Shown here piece after piece: positions 52,884 through 63,705 of a stretch of DNA of 64,000 bases. Source of the stretch: Lucinisca nassula. Taxonomy: Eukaryota; Mollusca; Bivalvia; Lucinida; Lucinidae. The position numbers were made by a program, and so were the translations under genes. How positions within the stretch are numbered: position 1 is the first letter of the stretch; each line of letters opens with the position of its first letter. The notes under the pieces were generated by a model. That model saw only the letters and a program-made list of their open reading frames with translations, was not told the origin of the DNA and made no database searches. The stretch spans positions 160,505,908 to 160,569,907 of the forward strand of contig OY757011.1 of the NCBI GenBank assembly GCA_963580285.1, given 5' to 3'.

Positions 52884-55061
52884 ATTGCACGACCCGCAGA
52901 AAAAGCAACCGACTGAAGTCGGTTTTTTCTAAGAGTGCCCTAAAATCACCGTGTCATTCTGTCATTCTGTAATTCTGTCAGTCTGTCATTCTGTCTGTCC
53001 GTCCGTAACCCGTTTGTGAAAATTGGTGATAGTGACTTAACCGCTTGGAATATTTAAACAATTTTTGGCATACTGATAGATATCAATGAGATCTAACCAA
53101 TGAACTTACAAAATATTACATTCCATTTAGTATAGCCTCGCCGAGGCGAAAAATGTGAAAATTTTCGAACATTTTTGAACTGCTTCTCCTCGGAAACCGT
53201 TGGGCCGATTGAAGTCAAATTTCATATGGAGCCTCTATGGGATGGGGGAAACCAAAATTTGCTCATGGGGTCAAGGTCACATGACCAAAATGGCCGCCAA
53301 GCCATATATGGTTTGTCTGTCGGTCCGTCCGTAACCCGTAAGTGAAAATTGGTGATAGTGACTTAACCGCTTGGAATATTTAAACAATTTTTGGCATACT
53401 GATAGATATTTATGAGATCTAACCAATGAATTTGCGAAATATTACATTCCATTTAGTATAGCCTCGCTGAGGCGAAAAATGTGAAAATTTTCGAACTGCT
53501 TCTCCTCGGAAACCGTTGGGCCGATTGAAGTAAAATTTCATATGGAGCCTCTATGGGATAGGGAAACCAAAATTTGCTCATGGGGTCCAGGTCACATGAC
53601 CAAAATGGCCGCCAAGCCATATATGGTAAAACCCTTCAAAAATAGTCTTCTCCAGAACCACTGGGAAGATTTCCACGAAACTTGATAAATAGCATCTGGG
53701 ATGTAGGCCTATCATAAATTGCTAAAATGGTGACCCTGGGTTGACCTTGACCTTCTTTGGGTCCATCCGTAACCCGTTTGTGAAAATTGGTGATAGTGAC
53801 TTAACCGCTTGGAATATTTAAACAAGTTTTGGCATACTGATAGATATCAATGAGATCTAACCAATGAACTTACGAAATATTACATTCCATTTAGTATAGC
53901 CTCGCCGAGGTGAAAAATGTGAAAATTTTCGAACATTTTTGAACTGCTTCTCCTCGGAAACCGTTGGGCCGATTGAAGTCAAATTTCATATGGAGCCTCT
54001 ATGGGATGGGGGAAACCAAAATTTGCTCATGGGGTCAAGGTCAAATGACCAAAATGGCCGCCAAGCCATATATGGTTTGTCTGTCTGTCCGTCCGTAACC
54101 TGTTTGTGAAAATTGGTGATAGTGACTTAACCGCTTGGAATATTTAAACAATTTTTGGCATACTGATAGATATAAATGAGATCTAACCAATGAACTTGCG
54201 AAATATTACATTCCATTTAGTATAGCTTCGCCGAGGCGAAAAATGTGAAAATTTTCGAACTGCTTCTCCTCGGAAACCGTTGGGCCGATTGAAACCAAAT
54301 TTCATATGGAGCCTCTATGGGATGGGGAAACCAAAAATTGCTCATGGGGTCCAGGACACATGACCAAAATGGCCGCCAAGCCATATATGGTCTGTCTATC
54401 TGTCCGTCCGTAACCCGTAAGTGAAAATTGGTGATAGTGACTTAACCGCTTGGAATATTTAAACAATGTTTCGCATACTGATAAATATCAATGAAATCTT
54501 ATCAATGAACTTGCGAAATATTACATTCCATTTAGTACAGCCTCGCTGAGGCGAAAAATGTGAAAATTTTCGAACTGCTTCTCCTCGGAAATCGTTGGGA
54601 TTTCTATGGAGCCTCTATGGGATGGGGGAAACCAAAATTTGCTCATGGGATCCAGGTCAAATGACCAAAATGGCCGCCAAGCTATATTTGGTAAAAACCC
54701 TTCAAAAATAGTCTTCTCTAGAACCACTGTGCAGATTTCCACGAAACTTGATAAATAGCATCTGGAACGTAGGCCCATCATAAATTGCTAAAATGGTGAT
54801 CCTGGGTTGACCTTGACCTTCTTTGTGCCTAGGTCAAACTTTGACACATATTCTTTTGTGTTGGATTTTATCCCGCAAACGATTCAGAATACAGTACTAA
54901 AGTATAAGATATATTTTTGCTCCTTACGATAAGGCGCATTTATTGGGGGAACCGTTTTATGTCCAGGTCACATGACCAAAATGGCCGCCATACCCATATA
55001 TGGTAACACTCATAAAGCTAAAAGCATCCGGCGGGTCGTGCACTTCAGCTGAAGCACTGGT
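52884..55061 (+). mobile_element. HLE family H element, copy H2
   Basis: Same ends as H1 (TTGCACGACCCGCAGAAAAA, CCGACTGAAGTCGG; GGCGGGTCGTGC, CTTCAGCTGAAG, CACTGGT). Five units with the CCGTAACCCGT landmark near 53005, 53328, 53766, 54092 and 54410, so the spacing is about 320 bp with one longer unit of about 435. The 3'-most block (CTTCTTTGTGCCTAGGTCAA, ATAAGGCGCATTTATTGGGG) is shared with H1. Confidence 0.85.
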
Positions 55062-55160
55062 TCAATCCTAAATTCACCCCAGAGTTTCTGACATGTACTC
55101 TTCCATCTTTGAAGCTGGACTTGTCCGATGTTAAGTCAAGAATCCTTAAGCAAGCAGTGT

Positions 55161-55446
55161 GCCAGCCTCTGTAGCTCAGTCGGATGCGCGTCTGACTGGT
55201 GATCAGAAAGGTGTGGGTTCCATACCTACCAGGGAGATTGATCATGAAATCTTTTCTACGGTCATTCTCTCCCTTCCACTGATTTAAGAAGGGCAGTTTT
55301 CAGTTTCTGGCGAAAGAATGTGCACTGTACTGGTTAACCATTTACATATAAGCATGCCCAGGATAGTGTGGATAGGTAAAGTGACCGGCTCAAAAATGAC
55401 CTAAAATAGTGTTGACTGGGCCGTTAAACTCCAAACCAAACAAAAT
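55161..55446 (+). mobile_element. SINE family S2 with 13-bp TSD
   Basis: Flanked by AAGCAAGCAGTGT at 55148-55160 and 55447-55459. Head CTCTGTAGCTCAGTCGGATG and GGGTTCCATACCTACC (box B altered, TTCCA for TTCGA). The body matches other copies; end GGGCCGTTAAACTCCAAACC. Confidence 0.88.
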
Positions 55447-55489
55447 AAGCAAGCAGTGTAGATCCTGATTATCCCATCTTAACTGAATC

Positions 55490-55690
55490 TATGGTAATGA
55501 TCCTAAGTATTGGGACAGACAGGCCTAAGCAAACAGAGCAGACCCAGATCAGACTGCTCCTGAAGGATCAGTCTGATCAGGGTCTACACTGTTTGTCATT
55601 CTGTCTGCACTTTTTGGACTCCTTGCTGGATCGTGAAACAAATTTGTTAAAGTTTAGGAGAATTGCAGCAAGTCCTCAAAATGTCTGTTA
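55490..55690 (+). mobile_element. hairpin MITE family P3
   Basis: GGTAATGATCCTAAGTATTG, the core GCAGACCCAGATCAGACTGC, TCCTGAAGGATCAGTCTGAT, CAGGGTCTACACTGTTTG, then CCATTCTGTCTGCAC-like and GGACTCCTTGCTGGATCGTG. Confidence 0.75.
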
Positions 55691-55740
55691 AGATGTATCA
55701 GGTAAAGAGGTTAACTATATTTTGATATACATACAGGATT

Positions 55741-56350
55741 GCTGGCCTTGATAGCTCAGTCGGATGCGCATCTCACTGTTGATTAGGACCACCCCCGCCC
55801 ATAGGGGCTTGAAGAAATATATGGGCTGCACAATGCTTCCAGGCAGAGATGAATCCGGCCCGCACACTAGTACTGGTAAACCACTTAGACAATCTAAGCC
55901 TGTCCAGGAACCGCGATGCGAGGCGGACCGTTCATGCTAATAAACCCTATTGGTTTCATTGGGGGACAGGGCTTAAGATGTCATTTCATCTCAGTGTCGG
56001 GTAAAAGTCCCACAAAATTGGAAGCAACGTCTCCAAAATGACCTGTACAGTGTGGACGGGGACGTTAAACCTCAAATCAAACAAAAAAAAAACTGTTGAT
56101 CAGGAGGTCTGGGGTTTGATGCCTGCCTGGTCAGCCACATTCTTACATGGAGATTGATCATGAAATCTTTTCTACAGTAATTCCCTCCCTTCCACTGATT
56201 CAAGAAGGGTGGTTGTCAGTTTTTGGCAAAAGAATATGCACTGTTCTGGTTAACCGCCCTATATAAGCCTGCCCAGGTCAGTGTGGATAGGCAAACTGAC
56301 TGCCTAAAATAGTGTTGACTGGGCCATTAAACTCCAGCACAAACAAACAA
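55741..56350 (+). mobile_element. SINE family S2, interrupted by S1
   Basis: Left part 55741-55788 has GCCTTGATAGCTCAGTCGGA. The right part from 56106 has GGTCTGGGGTTTGATGCC and the rest of the body, to GGGCCATTAAACTCCAGCAC, CAAACAAAC. The box B is split from box A by the S1 insertion. Confidence 0.85.
55789..56091 (+). mobile_element. S1 SINE inserted in an S2 SINE, 14-bp TSD
   Basis: ACTGTTGATTAGGA (55775-55788) and ACTGTTGATCAGGA (56092-56105) flank it, one mismatch. 303 bp, full length, from CCACCCCCGCCCATAGGGGC to GACGTTAAACCTCAAATC with an A-rich tail. Confidence 0.9.
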
Positions 56351-56394
56351 AATAAGCAAGCAATGTAGATCCTGATAACCCCATCTTAACGGAA

Positions 56395-56580
56395 TCTATG
56401 GTAATAAACCTAAGTATTGGGACAGACAGGCCTAAGCAAACAGTGCAGACCCAGAAGCAGTCTGATGAGGTTCTACACTGTTTACAATTCTGTCTGCACT
56501 TATTGGACTCCTTGCTGAATCGTGAAAACAAATTTGTTAAAAGTTTAGGAGAATTCCTCCAAATGTCTGATTCCGCTGTT
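56395..56580 (+). mobile_element. hairpin MITE family P3, partly deleted
   Basis: AATAAACCTAAGTATTGGGA, GTGCAGACCCAGA, a shortened hairpin (AGCAGTCTGATGAGGTTCTA, CACTGTTT) and TTGGACTCCTTGCTGAATCG. The paralogous copy is at 55490. Confidence 0.7.
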
Positions 56581-56608
56581 TGCATGGGTATCTGTACTGG
56601 TACAAGTA

Positions 56609-56821
56609 TTAACCCTTGTCCTGCTGAATATTCATTTAAGCCACACCCATTTCTGTCTATCAACCAATCAAATTACTTGATGTAATTAATTGCTACAAAT
56701 TCATAAGCTGAATGCCAAACAGTGTAGATCCTGATCAGATGGCTTCTTCATAAGCCATCTGATCTGGATCTACACTGTTTGCAAAGATAGGGGTTGTCGT
56801 GAACAGCAAGATAAGGGTTAA
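56609..56821 (+). mobile_element. hairpin MITE family P1
   Basis: Between TTAA sites: CCCTTGTCCTGCTGAATATT, CACACCCATTTCTGTC, the core ATCCTGATCAGATGGCTTCT, AAGCCATCTGATCTGGATCT, and AGCAAGATAAGGG. Shares its right TTAA with the next element. Confidence 0.85.
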
Positions 56822-57042
56822 CCCTTGTCCTGCTGAGCCTGGAATGGCCCCGGATATGCATCATTTTCCAAACAATGAAGATCCAGATCAGATGGCTTCT
56901 GACGAAGCCATCTGATGAGGATCTACATTGTTTGCCATTCAGATTGTGAATTTGTTGCAATAATTTGCATCAAATAATCTGATTGGTTGAAAATCGGTAG
57001 TGGGGTGTGGCATATATGAATATTCAGCAGGGCAAGGGTTAA
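56818..57042 (-). mobile_element. hairpin MITE family P1, abutting the previous one
   Basis: Starts TTAACCCTTGTCCTGCTG and ends AGCAGGGCAAGGG, TTAA. The core AGATCCAGATCAGATGGCTT, CTGACGAAGCCATCTGATGA and the GGTTGAAAATCGGTAG flank mark the reverse orientation. Confidence 0.85.
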
Positions 57043-57092
57043 GATGCATGAGGTTAAGGTTAACTATGTTTTGATATACATACAGGATTGTT

Positions 57093-57372
57093 GGCCATGG
57101 TATCTCAGTCGGATGCACATCTTACTGTTGATCAGGTCTCGGGTTCGATGTGTGCCTGGTCAGCCACATTCTTTCATGAAGATTGATCATGAAAGCCTTT
57201 CTACAAAAGTCCCTCCCTTCCTCTTATTCAAGAATGGCAGTAGTCAGTTTTAGGCAAAAGAATGTGCACTTATCTGGTTGAATGCCAGTGGATAAACCTG
57301 CCCTTAGGTAAATTGACTGGCTTGATATATCCTCAATAGTGTTAACTGGTCCATTGGATTCCAAACAACCAA
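57093..57372 (+). mobile_element. SINE family S2, diverged
   Basis: GGCCATGGTATCTCAGTCGG and TCGGGTTCGATGTGTG head. The body GATTGATCATGAAAGCC to GGTCCATTGGATTCC lacks the normal GTTAAAC end. The preceding 50 bp (TTTTGATATACATACAGGAT) repeat those before the S2 at 55741. Confidence 0.75.
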
Positions 57373-57383
57373 ACTGAATTGGA

Positions 57384-57545
57384 AAGCCTCTGTGGTTAGT
57401 AGGTAAGAGCCCAGTCTCTGAAATTTTAGTTCTTAGCACTGTGGGTTTGAGTGCAGTCTGGGCCATGTGTGTGATGCAAAGTTCTGTAACTGAAGTTAAG
57501 GTTGTTTTCTCTGCATACTCCGGTTTTCACCTACATCTTTAATAA
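57384..57545 (+). mobile_element. SINE family S3, diverged
   Basis: AAGCCTCTGTGGTTAGTAGG and CACTGTGGGTTTGAG head, CCATGTGTGTGATGCAAAGT, TCCGGTTTTCACCTAC, then lost. Confidence 0.65.
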
Positions 57546-57644
57546 ATTAGCTCAGTATAAGTGATTACATAAAGTATGATTACATAAAGTAATCTCATTT
57601 TTGAAAGTCACAAATGGGTGTGGCTTAATTTATTTATTCAGCAG

Positions 57645-57950
57645 CACCATCCACCCCAGCCCATTGGGGCTTGTTGAAATAGATGGGCTGCATGATGCTT
57701 CCACGCAGAGCTGAACCGACCGCATATGGGTACTGGTAAACCGCTTAGAGGATTTAAGCCTGCCCAGGCAAAGCGGTGTGAGTCTGCCCATCCATGTTTA
57801 TAAACCTTATTGGTTTCATTGGGCGACAAGGCTTGAGATGTCATTTCATCTCAATGTCTGGTAAAAGTCCCACAAAATTGGAGAATCAATGTCTCCAACA
57901 TGACCTATACAATGTAGACGGGGACGTCAAACTTCAAATCAAATAAATCA
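57645..57950 (+). mobile_element. SINE family S1
   Basis: ACCCCAGCCCATTGGGGCTT start and GACGTCAAACTTCAAATC end, full length. The sequence before it (CACAAATGGGTGTGGCTTAA, TTTATTCAGCAG) is the end of a P1 element, which this SINE has probably split. Confidence 0.8.
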
Positions 57951-58783
57951 GCGCCACAGTTAACTCAACCATTTTGCATCATATCCTTGTTGTATCAGCT
58001 GGTATTGAGAAATAAAGTATGGGTCAGTAAGTATAAATAACATAGCAGCTGTGAAAACATTGTTTCTTGTATCTTGTAAAACAATAGCTAATATTACACA
58101 CTCATTTGTACAGTTTGAAATTGTCGATGCAGAAAATAGGACTGTACACCAGTTTTGAATTTCTTGTGAATTTCTTCTTCAAATGTGATGAAACAGTCCT
58201 GTTGCATCATAGCTCCAGATAAGGTGCTTTTTTTCACCTGAAAAGTACTAATATTTTTCTTATTTCTGCACGAAAACATACGTTGTCAGTTTACAATAGA
58301 AGTGCCTCAGCCAAGTACCCACAAGGTTTTGTTTTCATGAAGAAATAATTGAAACTGAAAATACGGCACAGTAAATCTGTTTGAATAGTCAGAGGGCTTC
58401 TGGTGTGAAACTGTTGTTGTTGTACCCATTGAACTTTAATGACCTCTGACTCCTGTCCGGTTTTAATACAGATCTGAAATAACAACAAAGTTTTTAAACC
58501 CATGAATGTCTCTTACATTCAACAGAGGTACGATGGCTCATATAATATTTTCCAGGGAAAGTCAGGGTTGACATCTCATGTGTATCATCAGTCAGGCATA
58601 TATTCATATATTGTATATTCATAGGATGGACAAACCCTTTTCTCTGTGAAAAAATAAAGACTGGAATTTTTAGGCCTCGGTTTTGATTAGCGTTTTTACT
58701 AGTCCAAGATTAAAAACATTTTCAACTTAAATATATTACTGAACTCATAGTAATAAGGGCATGGTGCTCTTAGATATTTCATT
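57951..58783. other. no recognised gene or repeat (probably MCU intron)
   Basis: Single-copy within the window. Minus-strand readings at 58094-58279 and 58291-58503 have no domain or splice context. Confidence 0.35.
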
Positions 58784-58995
58784 TTAACCCTTGTTCTGCT
58801 GAGCCAGGATATGTCTTATCTTTCAAACAATGTAGATCCAGATCAGATGGCTTCTGAAGAAGCCATCTGATCTGGATCTACATTGTTTGCCATTCATTTT
58901 ATTAATTTCTTGCAATGATTTGCATCAAGAAATCTGATTGGTTGATAATCAGTAGTGGGTGTGGCATATTTAAATATTCAACAGGACAAGGGTTA
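58784..58995 (-). mobile_element. hairpin MITE family P1, minus orientation
   Basis: TTAACCCTTGTTCTGCTGAG, the core GTAGATCCAGATCAGATGGC, TTCTGAAGAAGCCATCTGAT, CTGGATCTACATTGTTTG, GGTTGATAATCAGTAGTGGG and ACAGGACAAGGGTTAA. An intact hairpin of 34-bp arms. Confidence 0.85.
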
Positions 58996-59072
58996 ATCAT
59001 AAAAACAAGCCCTAGAAAGTCCTTCTGACATTGTGCACAGTCGGGTGCAACTGTTTGCTCCTCATGCCACTT

Positions 59073-59286
59073 TTAACCCTTTTTGTACCAAATGGAATCT
59101 TCCTCCTTATATATAGCACATGTCCATTTCAAAATTTAGGGGAGACAGGTTGTGCTTTCTTCAAAATTGATTTGGAAAATGGCTTCACTTTTTGCAAACA
59201 GTGTAGGTCCTGATCAGATGCTGCAGAATGCGTCTGCACTGTTTGCTGTGTACCCCTTTTTGGGTTTCCGTTACTAAATGGGTTAA
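59073..59286 (+). mobile_element. hairpin MITE family P2
   Basis: TTAACCCTTTTTGTACCAAA, TCAAAATTTAGGGGAGACAG, the core AACAGTGTAGGTCCTGATCA, GATGCTGCAGAATGC (right arm shortened), TGGGTTTCCGTTACTAAATG, GGTTAA. Confidence 0.8.
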
Positions 59287-59404
59287 ACATGTTTCATTCA
59301 ACAGTAGGCTTAAGGAGCATGTATAATTTATCCATATTGAAACACAGTAAGTTTTTAAGTAAACACAAGTCTGCAGAAAAGTATATAAATTCATACCATA
59401 TTTA

Positions 59405-59497
59405 CCACATGTATATGGACAGACAGGCTTGAGCAAACAGTGTAGACCCAGATGAGATTCTGTGGAGCGTCATCAGGATCTACACTCTTTGCCACTC
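59405..59497 (-). repeat. P3-type hairpin, diverged
   Basis: GACAGACAGGCTTGAGCAAA, CAGTGTAGACCCAGATGAGA, then CATCAGGATCTACACTCTTT. Confidence 0.6.
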
Positions 59498-59503
59498 ATC
59501 CCA

Positions 59504-59715
59504 CTAAGCCTTATCTTGCTGTTCACGACAACCCCTATATTTGGAAACGGTGTAGATCCAGATCAGATGGCTTCTGAAGAAGCCATCTGATCAGGATCTA
59601 CACTGTTTGACATTCAATTTATGAATTTGTAGGAATAAATTACATTAAGTAATTTGATTGGTTCAAATTCAGAAATGGGTGTGGCTAAACTGAATATTCA
59701 GTAAGAGAATGGTTA
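59504..59715 (-). mobile_element. hairpin MITE family P1
   Basis: AAGCCTTATCTTGCTGTTCA, CGACAACCCCTATATTT, the core GATCCAGATCAGATGGCTTC, TGAAGAAGCCATCTGATCAG, TGGTTCAAATTCAGAAATGG and a diverged GAATGGTTAA end. Confidence 0.8.
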
Positions 59716-59750
59716 AATTTAGATATGGTAGTTCTCATACTTGTAATATA

Positions 59751-60172
59751 GGCCCCCGCCCATCAGGGCTTGAAGAAATAGATGGGCTGCATGATGCCTC
59801 CATGCAGAGCTGAAACCGATGGTACATGAGTACTGGTAAACTGATGTTAGACTGATCTTTTAGCACTTATTTCTTCAGCAGATTGTACTCTAAATTGGTT
59901 TCAAGTATATTGGTATGCGCTTGCTAGAGTTTTGTTTTGTGTGTACACAAGTATTGGTCAACCGCTTAGAGGATCTAAGCCTGCCCAGGCAAAGTGGTGC
60001 GAATGGGTCCGTCCATGCTTATGTATAAACCCTATTGGTTTCATTGGGCGGCAGGGCTTGAGGTGTCATTTCATCTCAATGTCGGTAAAAGTCCCACATA
60101 ATTGGAAGCAACATCTCCAAAATGACCTCAATACTGTTGAAGGGGACGTTAAACCTCAAATCAAACAAACAA
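59751..60172 (+). mobile_element. SINE family S1, interrupted
   Basis: 5' part 59751-59844 ends GAGTACTGGTAAACTG. The 3' part resumes near 59943 with ACACAAGTATTGGTCAACCG and ends GACGTTAAACCTCAAATC. The 95-bp insert is unrecognised. GTACTGGTAAAC and GTATTGGTCAAC on its two sides may be a diverged target duplication. Confidence 0.75.
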
Positions 60173-61417
60173 TACTTGTAACAATTTTTTTGGAGATTTG
60201 CCTTTGTGATGAGGAAGATGTAAAGAATATATAGGGAAATTCTCAGTTCTTAAGAGGGACACTCCAAAAGAGCTTGGTTCACAAATGCCAGTTAACTGCC
60301 CTGTAAATTCCTATGTGAGCAACCCGTTCAATACAAAATGATCTTCTAATTTTTGTAAACTATGACCTCTTGCGTCTCCGACAATGTATGAAGTAATCAC
60401 AAAACTGCCAATATCTGAATGAAAATTATGTAAAAATAGACACAGTCTACACCAAAATCAAACATTTTCTCCATATTTATCATAAAGAAATCAAGAAAAA
60501 AATATGAAGACACACATGCGACACAAAGATTTTGGGTTGAAAGCTCCGAAAATACTAGAAAAACATTTGATTAAATTTCCAAGGTGCCGAAGATGTGCAT
60601 TCATTGTTAAATTAAAGGCAATGTACCCTGCCCCCCTACCTAATTTGTACAAGGGCTCGAGCTGTCTTTACTGCCAAATAGCCGAAATTTAGAAGAAAAA
60701 AATTAAATCAAGATCAAGGCAAAGAAAATGAGACCCATTAGAAGGTTTTGCTTATGAAGTTTTATTTCTAACGCTATTGTTTGTCCAAAAAATCACGGTA
60801 TTTTGGCAAGAACGCCGTCAACCAAACAAGGGACATTACTCTTACTGCAAGTCGCTGTGCGTCATTGGTGACTGATAAGAGACTTGATTCCGTGTTACAA
60901 GTTCAAAATAGGCTTGCTTGACAACAGTGCCATTTACCTTGCATATTTTTAGAGTTTACAGACCCTTGACATTCATACAGAGTACAGTGACAGACGATTT
61001 GATTCATTTAATACTATGACGGCTACGTCAGGTCTATATGAATATCTACCTATTATTAAATGATGACGTCATCAATCATAATGGCCTAATGCTTACAACT
61101 TCGGTTAGCATCTAAAAGGCCCCCGGTTTGATCCCTACTGCCATGTTTTTTTTTTCTTTCCTTCTTTTTTTTCAACTTCTGTTATGCTTTGAAAAACACT
61201 TTTTATGCTTGGACCATTGTCTTTATTTTCCACAGTTGATTTTTTTAATTATAGCCATGCTACTAAATTGGCGAGTTTTATGAATGTATTATGTTTCTCA
61301 AAGGAAAAAAATAAAACAACAAAAATATCGGCCTCATCAGCATGAGAACAATGCTTTTAAGATGTTTTATTAACTAATTTTCTGCAAGAAAACGTATGCT
61401 ATTGTCGTCATCATAAT
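60173..61417. other. mostly unrecognised, one tRNA-like SINE trace
   Basis: 61081-61147 has GGCCTAATGCTTACAACTTC and CCCGGTTTGATCCC, box-A- and box-B-like, followed by a T run, so a tRNA-derived SINE remnant is possible. TGATGACGTCATCA at 61061 is a perfect 14-bp palindrome. No exon or ORF is supported. Confidence 0.35.
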
Positions 61418-61668
61418 GATTGCCCCCGTCTATCGGGTGCTTCAACGTAGAGCTTAAACGAGCGCACAGAAGTACAGGTAACTGCCTGCCCAGGCAAGGT
61501 GGTGCTAGTTGGACCATCCATGCATATAAACCCATTGGTTTCATTGGGCAGCAGGGCTTGGGTTGTCATTGCATCTCATTGTCGTGTAAAAGTCTTACAA
61601 AGTTAGGAGCAACGTCTCCAAAATGCCATAAATAGTGTTGATGTGGACGTTAAACCACAATTCAAATG
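61418..61668 (+). mobile_element. SINE family S1, diverged
   Basis: GATTGCCCCCGTCTATCGGG start, shortened first half, TGGTTTCATTGGGCAGCAGG, and a GACGTTAAACCACAATTC end. Confidence 0.75.
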
Positions 61669-62019
61669 AACACGTCGTCAGCAGACCACATCAATGAGTT
61701 ATGACAGTAAGTTTGTATGCGATGCCCTGCTTGTTGAACTCGTGTTTTTAAAAAAGACAAAGGGCAAAAAGATGCTCGTATGATAAATTCCATGTATGAT
61801 AATGTAAGTAGCTCAATAAACTGGATTCTGGCTTGAAGGTAATTCAAATGCTGGAATAAAGAGATGGGAATACTTGTCATATATATCAAATAATGTATGA
61901 TAAAAAGTCATATTTGATAAATGTAAGTAACTCAGTAAACTGGATCCTGTTTTCATATAAGATCGGTTGTAGAGGCTTCAAATGTGCAAATAAACAGATG
62001 GAAATACTTGGACAAATCT
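61669..62019. other. internal duplicate, no gene
   Basis: TGATAA(A/T)TGTAAGTA(A/G)CTCA(A/G)TAAACTGGAT occurs twice (about 61797 and 61915), a local duplication of about 118 bp (ATGATAAATTCCATGTATGA and TATGATAAAAAGTCATATTT). Function unknown. Confidence 0.5.
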
Positions 62020-62021
62020 GG

Positions 62022-62450
<429 letters not shown>

Positions 62451-63345
62451 CTGTCCTCTGCACCTTCCCCCCACTTGCTGAATCTGAGTTTTAACATATG
62501 CATGCCAAATGGGTATTGCATATTCAAGTTGATGGCGAACCAGTGTTTTATATGCAACATCCTTTGTCTGCCTAGGTGCAAAGGCAAAGTTACGTCTAAG
62601 AAATGCCAAAGTCCTAGTTGCTTTCGATGTTATCTCTGAAATGTGTTGACCTAAATCAGGATCGTCAGTGATGGTGATACCCAGATGTTTAATGGCTCGT
62701 TTTTTTGTATAATGTATAAACAAACTTAATTTGCTTGTCCGGAGGATGTCGTGACACCCTCATTGAATGGTATTGGGCCACATTGAACCTTATCTGCCAA
62801 TCAGCCTCACACTGTGCTGGTCGATCCAGGCCATCTTGTAAAATAAGACAGTCAGAAGGAGAATATATGTTCCTTTACAGGACACAACCATCAGCAAACA
62901 AACGGACAGATAACCTAATATTATCAGGGAGGACATTAATGAATACCAAGAAAAGAACCGGCCCAAGGACTTAACCTTGGGGGACACCAGATAAAACTGG
63001 GACTGAATCAGAAGAACAACTTATTGTGAGCGTCCGAAACCCACCTATGTGTAGATCCTCTTATCCGATAGTTGAACAATTAATACAATAGCCTTTCGTG
63101 AGGTGCGTTGTCAAGGGTCTTGACAAAGTCCATGGTGATCATGTCAGTCTGTTTGTAGCACGGTTTATGGCCCCATCCAGATTGTTCACTATATCATTGT
63201 AAAATTGAGCTAATTGAGTTTCGCAAGACCTTTGACTTCGTAAAACATGTTGTCAGTCAGCAAGAATGCTCTCAAAGGTTAGATGTGTGTTGATGTTGCT
63301 AACTTATATATGCTCCAGGGTTTTGCAACAGGGTTTTCCAGCCAT
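62451..63345 (-). pseudogene. CR1/jockey-like LINE reverse transcriptase, broken
   Basis: Minus strand, from 63345: CKTLEHIY, then RSCETQLAQFYNDIVNNLDG, a frame change, MDFVKTLDNAPHERLLY, IRGSTHRWV, GVPQG followed by a stop in place of the usual Thr/Ser, VLGPVLFLVFINVLPD, CLFADGCVLY (FADD box with the second Asp changed to Gly), then KHLGITITDDPDLGQHISEI, TSKATRTLAFLRRNFAFAP and YKTLVRHQLEYA. That is most of the RT palm and thumb of a CR1-group non-LTR retrotransposon. Several stops and the lost catalytic Asp make it dead. The S5 SINE is inserted at its C-terminal side, and the open frame runs on into the SINE head. Confidence 0.85.
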
Positions 63346-63632
63346 AAAAAGAACATAAGAAGAAGCGCACAGCCCTGATTTTACAATGACATTTAACAAT
63401 CGAATGTATGTTCAGTAAAGGAAGAAAATACAAGCATCTGAGTGGTATTCCAGCAAAATACATCCAAAATGCCAGATAATCCTGCAGTGTATACGGCGTT
63501 TATTAGCTTTCTGTGTAATTGAAGTAAGATATATATTTTTGCATTGAAACGTTTTTGAAGTTAATGATTTTTCATTAATTTCTTTTCTTCTTTCTTTCTT
63601 ACTTAAAGTAGGGTAAAGTCAAAAGTTCATGC
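63346..63632. other. no recognised gene or repeat
   Basis: May hold the upstream part of the LINE, but no further RT motif is readable. A TTTCTTTTCTTCTTTCTTTC tract near 63580. Confidence 0.3.
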
Positions 63633-63705
63633 AACAAGAGGCCCATGGGTCACTATGCTCACCAGAGCTCAGATGAGTCACTATGCTCACCAGAGTTCAG
63701 GTGGG
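63633..63705 (-). mobile_element. HLE family G 3' end, minus strand
   Basis: Reverse-strand CTCTGGTGAGCATAGT, GACCCATGGGCC, TCTTGTT. A 27-bp piece (GAGTCACTATGCTCACCAGA) is duplicated next to it. Confidence 0.65.
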
